From Latrodectus hesperus (Eukaryota > Arthropoda > Arachnida > Araneae > Theridiidae): 64,000 nucleotides of DNA. The notes under the pieces were generated by a model. The model worked only from the letters and a program-made list of their open reading frames with translations, had not been told where the DNA came from and did not search any database. Positions 35,706 to 58,469 of this stretch are shown here, piece by piece. A program made the position numbers and the translations under genes. The DNA lies in NCBI GenBank assembly GCA_037975125.1, contig CM075853.1:32008613-32072612 (forward strand). The letters are read 5' to 3'. Each line of letters starts with the position of its first letter. The first letter of the stretch is position 1.

Positions 35706-36214
35706 AACAATAAATTTTGTTACTTGTCATTATTACGTAGAGTCTTTTTATTAAGTGATCTTGATACAGCCATGTATCAAAATAATTAAATAGTAAAATA
35801 TTAATCGGTAGATATATATACCTTACATAACTAACAAGTAATAATATATATAGCAAACGTAAACTTAGAAGTTGATATACCTTGTTAACACATCTTAGAT
35901 AAAATAAAATAATTAAAATGATATTTTAAATTAATCAAAAATTGCAACTATTTGAAATTATAATTCATCAGGAAAAAAGACTGCAAGCATATATGAGTAA
36001 GAATTAAAAATTTTCTACTTTTATACAATAAATGTAAGTGATATGAAATCACAACATATTTTTCTTGCAAACACATGAGTTATTGCTTACTATGACTTAC
36101 TTTTTCACAATCCTTTAATTTTATGATTTTTGGGTCTCTATAAGTTCGAAGAAATATACGTTTGATAGCCAATACTACGCCTCTTGAGATTAATCCCCAC
36201 ATATTTACTGGGAA

Positions 36215-36415
36215 GGCCAATAATTTTTAAATTACAATGTTGTTCAATGAATTGTTATTTTTTATTTATTTTTTAATTACTTCTAAATATATCACAATGA
36301 AATACAATACTCTATTAGATTCAGCGTCATGTGTCTGTGTATACTTATTCATTCAGAGCAACTCTTGTCTCTTTCTAAACATGAAGGCAGTTTGATTTTG
36401 ATTTGTCAGTGGATG
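36215..36415 (+). repeat. Diverged dispersed repeat, copy 1
   Basis: Aligns in the same orientation with 38745-38940. Shared words include CAATAATTTTTAAATT, TGTCTGTGTATA or CAAGTCTGTGTATA, and TTTGATTTTGATTTGT or TTAATTTTGATTTGT. Many differences separate the copies. Confidence 0.6.
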
Positions 36416-38160
36416 ATATCAGAGAAAAGAACATACTTCTATCTGTTTTCAGTCTTGTTGACATTGGAGCATACCTAATTAAAACGCACTGCTTCCGATG
36501 AACAGTTCTAATTTCCTAGTTCACAATCAGTTTCTGCATTAAGACGGGTAGAAGCCTTCCATATTGACCACATGTGACGGACCTCTTGAGGTTGATACCA
36601 TCTTTTCCATAACAGAAATGAACTTAGATCTCAGTTTATATGGAGAAAAAATTCTGTTGTTAGGTACACGAAATCAAAGATACCAATCACCTATAGCAAA
36701 AGAACCTCCTGGCCTATTTTTGATAAGTCTTCAATTGACTAAAACATTAATTAAAAATCGAAATAAAAATCTATTTACCAAGGAACAGTAGAGAGCTTTA
36801 GATATCGTATAATGCTGTTGATAGTCAACTTCATCTGTATATATTGATTTAGAACGCAATTATTCTGGTAAATAACACCACAATCTTTCGTTTTGGATTT
36901 CAAATTATTTAGTTTACCATCATTCGTTGAATAAAGATTCTTTCTAACCAGTTGGTTTTATGGTGTATCACAATTAGAGTTTTAAGCATTGTTAGGCATT
37001 ATTTTTTTCTTTGCATAATTTTAATCTATGCAATTATTGCATCGTGCAAACGTAAGCTTATAAAGTACGCTTTACATCAAATTTCAAGAAATTTAAGATC
37101 CTTTAGCTAATTTACTTTGGTTTTTTATTAGCTTCTTACTATATATAAAAAATTAATTTAGACTATCAGTATGATGGTCCTTGAATGAGACAACGTTGGT
37201 AAAATTAATCCAATTCATAAAAAATGCACTGAAATTCAGTTTTCCCATTTCACTTAGTCATAAATAGCCCAATTTTGGAATAACTAATCCCTTTTTCAAT
37301 ATCGTCCGTAATCTCTCTCTCTCTTTCTCACCTCTCCCCTTGTCTCTAAAACTAACTTCAAAACTAAAATTGGTATCAATCCAATTAGTCACTCCCACTA
37401 TAAACAATGTTAATAGAACAAAATAAGTTAATAGTTAGATTCATATCATGTATTAAATAATTATTTTGTAGTTCTTTAAATTGTATATAATTATAAAATA
37501 TTCCTTAAGAAATCAATATCATTTTGTTGATTTATATAAATTTGTTAAACTATTAAAACACTGTATAAATCAATATTTGGGAGAATAGGTTTTCAATAAT
37601 CATTATAGTAAATAATTAAACTTTAAATCTCTGGAACAATTTGAGATAATTTCGAAGGCACAAATATTTTTGAAATTTTTATCCAATGGAAATTTAAAGT
37701 ATGGAAAAAAGTTCCAATAAAAATATACGTGTATGTTTCGTAAAAAGTGTTAAATTTAATTAATAGGCATTACACGTATGTAATACACTTTTTGGAAAGA
37801 CTTTAGAAAATGGTTTCAATATTATCCTTCATTTGTTAAAATTATCTTTCCAAATAACTTGATAAAAATTATTAAGATAATTTTTTTCTTTCTGATTTAA
37901 CGGCAGAAAATTATACCCAAAAAAGAGAACGTTTCATGGCAATATAGAGTATTGATTAAAATTCCTTGTAAAAAGGAAATGTTCTTTGAACAAACATTTT
38001 TCTCAGTTAATAAAAATTTATGAGAAGACTATTTCATGACACTCTCTTTTTTTAAAAAAATTTCGTAAGCACAGTTGCAAAATTGTTCCATCATTTATTC
38101 TTTTTCTTTACCAAATATCGCAATGAAAAAATTACTTAATCAATATCAATGATTATCTAA

Positions 38161-38215
38161 TATTGTTACATTAGCAATTTTTCAAAAAGTTTATTGTTAC
38201 ATTAGCGATTTTTCA
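38161..38215 (+). repeat. 31-bp tandem duplication
   Basis: TATTGTTACATTAGC at 38161 recurs at 38192. The two 24-bp segments differ at one base. Confidence 0.85.
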
Positions 38216-38744
38216 TCTTTAGCAAATATTATTACTGACAGTTTTGTATCATGTGCTCGTGTTATTATTTAATAAACTTTAATAACAAGTAAAAAATATT
38301 TATTTTAGAAATACAATGCTTAAAATTTACGTACTTAAGCAGTTAAATTTTTTAAAAGTACTTTTATTTCTCTTAAGATAATAGGGATAAATTTAAAAAT
38401 AAAATGCATGGGAAATAAAAACATGCAAATTAAAATGACTTAATTTGTTTTTATCAAATTTAAAACTATAATCAAATTTTAATCTACAAACCGAAAAAGC
38501 CTTGAGGAATTTATATAAAGGTGCAGCTTATCTCCTATCACTAAATGATTTTAATTATTAAAGTTAACTAAGAAACGATCGCAGGATAAAGCTTGCACAA
38601 TTTCATAAATTTTACCTAAAATTGTTTAAAATAACTTTCAATATCAGAATACAATTCATAGATGCATTCAATGGAAAGAAATCATTTCTTACATTGCTAA
38701 TTATTATGCACAATATTTAACAATATGAGAAATGCAACGTCAAT

Positions 38745-38940
38745 AATTTTTAAATTGCAATGATTTTTTCGTGAAGTGTTATTTTTATATATCTTTTTAA
38801 GTTCCCCGTAAATAGCAAGAAAATACAACTAATAACCTCAACAATCTCGTCAAGTCTGTGTATATTTCCTTATTTAGAGCAATCTTTGTTTATACTTAAC
38901 AAACATAAAATTTAATTTTGATTTGTAGGTGCGTGACTAA
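38745..38940 (+). repeat. Diverged dispersed repeat, copy 2
   Basis: Partner of 36215-36415, in the same orientation. Confidence 0.6.
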
Positions 38941-39099
38941 AATTCTAGAAGTACAACCTGGTATTTACTGGAAAATTTTAATTGCTATCATTTAATAAAT
39001 AAAAGATCAAAAGTCATCTTCACATTTTAAATCTAAAACATGAGGGTTACAGTAAAATATTGGCAGAGTAGCCCAGAAAGTCGTAGACCATCGGATTTC

Positions 39100-39470
39100 A
39101 CAAAATAGATATTAGAATTGGTGTAAGTATGAAACTTCATTGTGAAGTGACGCTGTTTTTGATAATAGACCTAGTGGCTCAGTAACTTCATTCTGCTTCC
39201 CATGAAAGGTCAGAAAATTGAAGCATCGTTTTCCGTGGCCAACGATTGGGAGGATGACCCCAATCTCCCTCATTGCGTTGGTGGAGGGGGAGTATAAGGG
39301 GACCTTCTTCTACCCGCCATTCCACCGGAAAGATTTTTATTCTTCCGATGAAATGGCGGAGATGAGAAGAGGAAGGTACTGTTTAACTGTGACTTAGACA
39401 CCAGGAATGAATAAAAGTTAAGAGGCGTTTGGTAGTTGGTGAATATTCCAAACCCCTTAACCCTGTGTAG
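39100..39470. repeat. GC-richer block with foldback, probable interspersed repeat
   Basis: A less AT-rich block holding a G-rich run (GTTGGTGGAGGGGGAGTA) and a stem in which CCGCCATTCCACCGGAA (about 39316-39332) pairs with TTCCGATGAAATGGCGG (about 39345-39361). Pairing extends outward through CCTTC/GAAGG words. No coding potential was recognised. Confidence 0.55.
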
Positions 39471-41108
39471 AGTTTGGAGCTTGCTTGTATAGCTATGTAT
39501 TATATATTATAGGTAACAATGGTATTTCATGTTCATTCTTCAAATGAAAAAAAAAAACCCGAGACATCCAATTTCCCGAGGTGCCATTCAATGATTATAA
39601 CAATAGGATTCTTCACCATTAACATTAACAAACAATGCCTTGTCAAGATATTTAATAGATTTTGACCAAAGGTATAAGACTTTACTGGAAGTAAAATCAA
39701 AAGAACTTAACACAACTTTCTTGTACATTGATAAAAAAAAAACATTTTCATGCATGATTTCATTATTCAATTCACAATTCCCTTAAGAATCGAAGATTTT
39801 CTTGGTTGTTAAGGCTGATAAAAAATTAAAGTGAAAATTATTAAATGAGTTTGTTGAAAGCTACTGTATCTTTAGATACTGTAAATAAAAACAGACCCAT
39901 AAAAATTTTGTTCAATAAAAAGTAACCTGCGTTTTATTCTAATAAATCTTTCTTATTACAAATTTTGTGTCGGTATATTCTTCTTCACTTGAATTACTGT
40001 CTTAAAAAAAATCTTTAAACAGATGAAGCAGTTTAAATAAAAAAAAACTGAATGAAGTAATTTGTAATTAGCAAATCCTCATTGTAAAATCAACATGAAA
40101 ACGGATCATCAAATTATCAAAATTTTCAATTGCTATCTGTATTATAAGTGAATAGTTGTTTCAACAAAACAAAAAGCATTGCCTTAAAGGGGGAAATTAT
40201 TCAACAATATCCGATAAAATATTATTTGTTTTTATAATTATTAAGCGAGTGCTATTTCATATAGATAAAAGAATTATTCCTTAGATGCGTAAATTTAAGT
40301 TAGAATTTAAATTTTGATTTAAGATTTCACATTGAAGGAATAAAATTTAGAAGTAAATAACCAATATTGTTGTATCAGAATTCTCCTTCAGTCATGATAC
40401 ACCTGTGAAAAATTCAATTATATTAATATAAATTATTTCAAATGACTTTAAAATTGAAAATTTTTAATTTTTTATATAAACTCAATCATTACGTAAGTTA
40501 CATTGGAGTCTTTTATTCTTTTTCTCATCAGTTTCAATTAATGCAATGAGAACTTCTTAAAACAAAGAAAATATTATAAATGCTTATATCTGGTAGATTA
40601 ATGGCCTGGATGGAGTTATTGCTGAATGTAAAGTTAAATTTGGTTGCATTATTCCAATACTAAATAACTCCCAAAAAATTCTCTGATTAATAGTAGTTTC
40701 TGTAGTAACAAGAACTGTTCATTTCAAAGGAATTAAAGTGTCATGCATTGGCAACTGAGTTACCTCATGCTATTCTCAAAGCATTCAGTAGGCCAAAATT
40801 GGAACCTTTCTTCAGAGACCGTCTATTGAAAATGGAAGAGTGGCTTGTTACCATGGCAACAGACTGATATAGAAAATTTTTGTGAGAGTTTCTCTCGTAG
40901 TAGACAAACAGTATGTTTTCAGCTGTCTATTTCTCCTAAATGAAACTACTAAATACGAATGGAAACCTTTCGATTTTAAACTAAAGTCAATTGACTTTAA
41001 GTAATGAGTTGAACTACTCATCTATCTCCTTCCAGTCCACATAACACAAAATCAGATGAGTGGCATTGAACCCTATAGAACTTTCAGCATGCATTTTCAG
41101 TAGGTTTT

Positions 41109-41142
41109 CTTTATTTTATTTTATTTATTTATTTATTTTTTT
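41109..41142. repeat. (TTTA)n microsatellite
   Basis: Imperfect TTTA/TTTTA units upstream of ARL6IP1. Confidence 0.85.
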
Positions 41143-41716
41143 CTGTCTCAGGTATAGAATTATCCACGTCCAAGTCGAACGAAAGAATTATCATTCGAAT
41201 TACATTGTCTCTAGGGTAAAATATTTGAATTTGGTAAAAATCTTAATGTAGTTGTTAACTAAGATCTCATCTTAATGAAAACCATTTCAAATAGCATTGT
41301 ATGTGAAACTATGATCATACTTTAATGAGATCAACCATATCAGCATTTCGCTGTGAAAAAGTTTACACCCGTTTGCTTCTGATTTCAACTTTAATTTAAG
41401 TAGATACTTTATCAAAGTATATCAATCTAAATATGAGATTTCATTGGGATTTTAGATTAATTTTGATAGCAATCAGAATTTAAAGCTTTTCACAAAACTA
41501 TTGCGAATAAATTGCCATAAACAACAGTTTTTTATAATATTTTCTAAGCATATATTACACATCCACAGAAAAATACATTCCAGAATCATATCCTCTATCT
41601 CTTATAAAACATAGTATTATTTATTTTATAGAATATTAAACTTGCTTTAGTAAAAAAAAGTTTTATGTTAGTATTATATTACAGAAAATCAAATAACTTG
41701 AACTGTAGCTGCAGTA

Positions 41717-41724
41717 TGACGTCA
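41717..41724 (+). promoter_or_regulatory. CRE (TGACGTCA) upstream of ARL6IP1
   Basis: A perfect palindromic cAMP-response/ATF element 296 bp before the start codon, 12 bp from a CCAAT box. Together they suggest the core promoter region of ARL6IP1 and possible CREB/ATF control. Confidence 0.55.
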
Positions 41725-41736
41725 TTTTCAATTTAG

Positions 41737-41741
41737 CCAAT
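41737..41741 (+). promoter_or_regulatory. CCAAT box upstream of ARL6IP1
   Basis: GCCAATAA, the typical NF-Y core, lies just after the CRE and about 280 bp before the ATG. Confidence 0.5.
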
Positions 41742-42019
41742 AAAACTGAGTAATTTTTCGGGGTGGAGCCAGACAGAAGCTCTTGTCTTATGATTGAAAT
41801 TTCAGGCTCCTAAAATAAATATATCCTCAAAAAGTGTACTTTTCGGCTAAAAATAAGTTACAGATTAGATATCAGTTTTGATACCAAAATTTATCTATTG
41901 TATGATTTTCCTGTGTTAAAAATTTTTTGATTTCAAAGCTGCATTTTTAGCAGCAGAATAAAATTAACGACTAATATTTAAACTTCATAAATCATACTTA
42001 AAACTAAAACTAGTCACAA

Positions 42020-52738
<10,719 letters not shown>

Positions 52739-54430
52739 GCACTACAAATCTCGTGATTTTTAAATTCATACTATTATGGATGACATGGCTGCAGTGATTT
52801 ATCTAAAGATGGCAAATTTTTATTGTAGTATTAGCAATATAGTGAGATCTTTATTGTTGTAAAAAGCAAAGCACTGATCGATTGGATGCTCGTGGACACT
52901 GCTGGAGCATTTATCCTTGCCAAAAATATATTTGAAGCCATTTCATATGAAGCATGTATATAAATATGGCTTTCTTTCTCTTTAATTAAAAATTTATAAA
53001 TCATGCATTTATCATGTAGACATGATGACATTCGCATTGTAGCATCATTTTCACAGTGAGATATTTAGAATATATTAGATGAATAAATTACTGTTGTTTT
53101 AGTATAATATGTTGGCTACTCTGTATCTAGTCTTGTACACACTTATTTTAGTTCATTGTGCAAAATCATTTTAAAGTGTTTTTAAATAATATTTTTTCTA
53201 ATTACTTGTCTCTTGAAGTTGTAGTATCAAATAGAATATGATTTTTGACACAGTGAATATTTATTTCCTTGTTTTGGTACTTGGGATATTTTAATTCAAC
53301 TAGAATTTAGTTGAAAATTATTTTATATATACATATGTTTCTGATTTTTATCTAGCTTGATAAATCTTGATGTACCACTGAAATAAATGTTAAGAAATTA
53401 GTTTAATTGTTGTAAATCTATATTTAGTATGGAAATAATCTGACATTATGTGCAAATTATATTTCAAAAATGATTAATTATACTTAGTCTGTTTTTACTA
53501 ATAAAATTATATCATAATATAATCCTTATTAGACCAAAAAAATTTATTTGTTACATTTACCAATACTATTTCCCTTTGTTAAACATTTTTGATCAGTGTA
53601 AAATTTTCATTGTTACAGTCCACACAACAAGTTGAACTGTAAAAAAAAAAAATTATTGCAAACAAAATATTTTAAATAAGTATAAACAAAATATATTCGT
53701 TCAAATGAACTAAAATACAAGTTAATGATATTGTTTAGCTAATGATATATTTTATAAACATCCATATCTACCTTTGTGTATATTTGATTTGTTTTTTCAA
53801 CTATTTTAGTAAATTTCAGATATTGGAATTTTTGTGGGAGAAATTGAAATATGTTTTTGTTTGCCAATAAGTTACATTTATTCATTTATGTATAGTTTAA
53901 TTTAGAATAATTCCTTATCTAGGTGTATATTTGTGTGTTATAATATTGCATATCTCAAAACTACATATCTTAATCTATGTACCTTATTTAATTTTTATTA
54001 GTCAAAAAATTTTCTAGATTAAATGACATATTTTGTACTTTATTTCAATAATTTTAAATTGAAATGGTAGCACAAATATAATTACAATTGCATTATTTTA
54101 AGTAATATATTAATTGTAAAATATTTTTTCTGCTAAACAAAAATGCACAGCTGAATAAAATGCTCTGATAAACATGTTAAAATATTGGTTTCTTATTTTT
54201 TTTCTGTTTTGTAACTTTTTGATTTAGATTTTTTAGAATTTTTCATCTAATATTTTATTTTCCTATATATATTTTAAATTTGATGATACATATAAATGTT
54301 AGTGAAAAGAAATTTTTATTTTAATATGTTATAAGTAAATTCTTTATGATAAAAACTTTAAGATGATTTTTTTGTATAAAATATGTATATTAAGTGCTGA
54401 TTATGTTACTAAATATATATGCTAAATAAA
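52739..54430 (+). other. ARL6IP1 3' UTR and immediate downstream region
   Basis: AT-rich, with AATAAA words at 53082, 53382 and 54425. No other gene is recognised. Confidence 0.6.
53082..53087 (+). terminator. Candidate ARL6IP1 polyadenylation signal
   Basis: AATAAA 344 bp after the stop. Alternatives are AATAAA at 53382 and 54425. The sequence alone does not decide between them. Confidence 0.35.
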
Positions 54431-55962
54431 AGCATTATGTAGCAATTCTTTTTAGCTTAAATTTCTTTTCTTACCATGATTAAAACTACATCTAATTTGC
54501 TAATAAGTTATTTTTTATAATTTTAAACGTTTCTTTTTTTTCCCAAAATGTAATATAATGCAATCCTACATGTTGGAATTTGCATGAATTAAAAATTTTT
54601 ATTATAAATTGTTAAATAAATTTTTAAAAAAGTGTTATTGGTGCATAAGAAATATTTAAAAAAATCTAAGAATAATTTCTTAAAAATTATTCTATGTTAA
54701 GTTCTCTACTATTTTCATTCATTTTAATCAATTCACTAATTTTTCAATTGTGATACATAGATTTAAAACTTATTATGCAATAATAATTGCAGAACTTTTT
54801 TGGAAATTATGTCATATTTATCTTTCTGAGTGTTATTTTTACTGATACTAAATAAAGCTTTTTTCAAATTTCACTACAAAAAAATGATAAATATTTTAAA
54901 ATTTTATTTTAGATTTCAAAGTCATCCCGTAAACTTTATATTTTGAAAAATTCATCTAAAAGTGTTTTGTATCATCTTGTTTTCAATTTTTCTGTAAATC
55001 CTTAAAAAATTAGCCTTAATTTAATAATTGCTGTTTTTTTAAATAACTTTTTTCGCATCTTGTATAAATAAAAATATTGAACCTTAAATGCACTAAATTC
55101 TCTATCCAAATGGGGTAAAAAAAAAAAAAATCTTAAGATGATGTGCCAAGAAGCCTAAAAATGTTGCTATCGCAAACCATTGTCTTAATCAGTCACATCT
55201 AGTGCTGGTTTATATTTCATATATTGTACATTTAAAAAATGTGTGTGTATATATATATGAAGAAAAAATTACTTAAAAGTGATATTGTTGTTCATACAAA
55301 AAGGAACTTATAAAATCATCTTAGTAATACAAGATTATGGTATATTAAAATGTGGAAAACAAACAGTAAAAAAAATTTGAAAAAATAAGGTGTATTTAAA
55401 AGTTGTTTCAGTGAAAAAAATTTTAAAAAATGTGTTTTTGTTTTTATCTCAAAAGATACTAGTATTTTTCACATTTTTTTTTATTTTCTGAGATAAATGC
55501 TTTTGATTTTAAAAAAAATATAGATATCCAATCATTGTACATCAGATAGGCTTTAATTATTGCATTAATTTTTATATTTCACACTTTTATAAATGAATAT
55601 TTATCGAAAACAAGAATACTTCTGAAATATTTCATTTTATTACACTTATAAAAACTGTTAAACTAAAATTTTCTCTTTACTAAGGATTGTGTGGAAATTT
55701 ATATGAAATATAAACTACAATTTATATGAAAGGAATAAAATGCAACAAAATATTCTATTTGTCATTACTAAAAGTTTAGTAAGTAAATGTAACTAATATT
55801 ATTTTTTAAAATTGTTTTCACAAAAAAATTCAGTTTTAAAAATCTTTATCAAGCTTAGTCTTAAATAATTATTCAATGTAATAAGTTATGAACATAAAAT
55901 TATTCAATAATTGATGGCTGTTTTATAACAAAAATATTCATTTCAGGTTTTTATATAAATAT

Positions 55963-56149
55963 TTTCTCCTACACTTGTTTGTGCTCTTGCCTTCGGTTCA
56001 ACAGTTCATGGTATCGAATCCCATCTTGGGCGTGGGTGTTTGTAGTGGTTCGGAATCCACTTTAAACCGTAGGTCCCGGTCTAATTAGCCCACATGTGCA
56101 AAAAAATGACCGTTGAGTGACAAACCGAACCAAATTTCTCCTACACTTG
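55963..56149 (+). mobile_element. tRNA-derived SINE with 15-bp target-site duplication
   Basis: TTTCTCCTACACTTG occurs at 55963-55977 and 56135-56149 and encloses a 157-bp body. The body has a B-box-like GTATCGAATCCC about 40 bp in, then GTAGTGGTTCGGAATCCACT, CTAATTAGCCCACATGTGCA and a 3' end rich in CAAACCGAACCAAA. The exact flanks imply recent retroposition, with the enzyme presumably from a LINE in the genome. Older copies lie at 46617 and 47025. Confidence 0.85.
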
Positions 56150-56218
56150 CTAAATAAAATTTCATAGACTTTTAGCATATTTGTACGCATGCATCACTTT
56201 CGAATACCAGTACCTATA

Positions 56219-56255
56219 ATTTGTTAAAGACGAAATTTGTTCGTCTTTAACAAAT
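56219..56255. repeat. Perfect 16-bp hairpin
   Basis: ATTTGTTAAAGACGAA and TTCGTCTTTAACAAAT enclose a 5-nt loop. Confidence 0.9.
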
Positions 56256-58311
56256 AATAGGGAGTAACCATCAACATATTTCTGAGCACAGATTTTTTTG
56301 TGATTTAGAATCCAAAGTTTCCAGTTTAATTAATTAGTCCTTGTGATTAAATTGTTCTGCCAGTATGTTCAATTCAAAATACATTTAGTGTGTTGCGCAT
56401 TAGAAATGTGTGCGCAAAATAAAATTTATATCTATGAGCAATTTATTTTATTGATGAAAAATGAGTCAATTTATCCTGATTATTATTAATCAAATCTTGA
56501 AATGAATCAAATCAAGGTAAGCATTCAATTCCAAAACTATTTCAAATAATTAATTTCATTTAACAATTCCAAAGCATGATGACTCCTTGTAAAATTACCT
56601 TATGATATTTAGCACTTAAAACTTGATTATAGTTGATGTAATTGATAATAATTGATTTGGACCGGAAGAAATTCGAAACGAATTGCCTAAAAAAAAATCC
56701 AATATTTCGAAAGGCTTACAGTTCCCTAATGAATGCGATGATCCAAGTTTCTCAATCATAAAATAAAAACAAAAAATTTAAAAAAAACAGATTTTTTTGT
56801 TTAATTTTGAAATTTTAGTTCATAAATAGGAATTAAAATTTTGCCTCTGTGTGGACCATGTTATTGAGCAGCCTCTGGTAAAATTATGCGTGTCCGTAGA
56901 AACAAGAATAATTAAAAAGCATTATAAAATATGAATATTTATATTTCCTTTGATTAAATGATGGAAATTAATTTAAACAAAAATTCTATGGGGTAAAATT
57001 GTAATTTCATAAATTTGAAAGAGAAAAAAATGGCCATTGCATACTTTTATTAAACTGCGTCCCTAACTAACATTTATTTGTTTGGAAGTATTAATGTATT
57101 ATATTTTGGCTATAGTTATAAGTTAATTTCGCGCTAAAAATATTTCATGTATATTTATAAAGCATTTTTCTTTTTCCAAATAAATATTTACGAATAAAAC
57201 TTGAAAAGTACGAGTGGTTCGGTTGCCTGACAGTTTGTATAATGTATTAATATAAAATAAACTGAAAAAACTTTTATTTTCACATTGGTGTAATGTTTTT
57301 GCATCAACATGCTTCCCAGTACCCAGTCCTGAAATTGGTACAATGTAATAATCTAACAAGTTGAAAAGCATTGTAATGTAACTAAACATCCGCCGTCATT
57401 GGGACTTTTCATAAATAGTAAGCGGTTTCGCAATGCAGAAAATTACGATAACTAAAAATAAATCTTCTCTTAAGATATATGATTCATCCACCGTACTTGG
57501 GTGGAATAGTCCAGTTCATAAACTTTTACTGTCTTCAACTAACCAAAAATGATTTCGCCAAGTTTCAAATTTGCTTCAGAACTAAATAGTGAATGATTTA
57601 AGAATTTTTATCTACAAATAAATTTTACATTTATACCACAGAAATAAAGAAATTATAATCCTGAATTAGCAGCATTCATATAGTACTATATTTTGAGGAA
57701 TTTTAGCCTTCATGTGGAACATTTAAATACAAGAATAAACCTACGAACATTGCTTTCCTAGTTCATATTTCCTTGCACATAATACAATAATCCGTGAGTC
57801 AAGCTTGCCAGTTTTCGCCGTTTGTAGCTTAGAGTGGAAAGCATATTAATTTTCAGTAAAAATTCGTTTCGTAAAGTAACTATATTTTCTTAATTCTCTT
57901 TATTCACAATTGTTTTGCACCACAAAATGAGGTCTCACTTATAAATCGGTTAAAAGCTAATCGAAAAAAATGTAGAATGATGGAAAATCACTTTTATATA
58001 GTTATGAAGTTATTAAATACTAAAGTCAGAACTCTATCCACATTCCAATCAATGCATTTCCGACTCGCGATTTAATGAAAAAGACAAAAACGTATTGGTT
58101 GCAAAAAAGAAAAAAATATTTTAAATCTGGGAAAAAATAATAAATATTAGTTTTTTAAAAAAAATAAGCAAACCTAATTTAAATAATTGTAATCTTTTTT
58201 TCAAAAAAATATAACAATAATGTAGAAAAAAAGGGGAGATCCGGTGCATTAGCATTTTTCTCTACTCCCAAAAATTATGAAAAAGGGGGTAAAAAAATAT
58301 AATTTTAAAAG

Positions 58312-58363
58312 GCTTCAAGAAGGAAAATTTGATTGAAGTAAAGCAAATTTACCTTCTTGAAGC
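58312..58363. repeat. 20-bp stem, 12-nt loop hairpin
   Basis: GCTTCAAGAAGGAAAATTTG pairs with CAAATTTACCTTCTTGAAGC at 19 of 20 positions. Confidence 0.9.
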
Positions 58364-58469
58364 GAAAAAAGAGTGTTATATTTCAAATTTTCTTTCATTC
58401 TCTTATCGCATAGAAGATAATGTGCTTTATTAAATTCATTGTAACATTCATTTAATAATTTGTATTATA

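Larger units (their letters stand above)
33464..41700. other. Intergenic region between the LINE and ARL6IP1
   Basis: No gene is recognised. Contents: an A-run at 34309-34332, an inverted repeat at 35223-35305, a GC-richer island at 35540-35705, a diverged dispersed repeat pair (36215-36415 and 38745-38940), a 31-bp tandem duplication (38161-38215), a GC-richer block with a hairpin (39100-39470) and a (TTTA)n run at 41109. A 75-codon ORF at 36564-36791 (+) matches nothing I know. 40720-40930 is less AT-rich but unassigned. Confidence 0.7.
54431..58469. other. Intergenic region between ARL6IP1 and the mariner
   Basis: Contents: a complete SINE with target-site duplication (55963-56149), a perfect hairpin at 56219-56255, a weak further SINE relic near 56295-56365, and a hairpin at 58312-58363. 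57060-57410 and 57780-57840 are less AT-rich but unassigned. No gene is recognised. Confidence 0.7.

Noticed and set aside
36564..36791. 75-codon + strand ORF starting MTTCDGPLEV
   Set aside because: No recognised homology, no signal peptide, no splice context. It could be chance or an old repeat.
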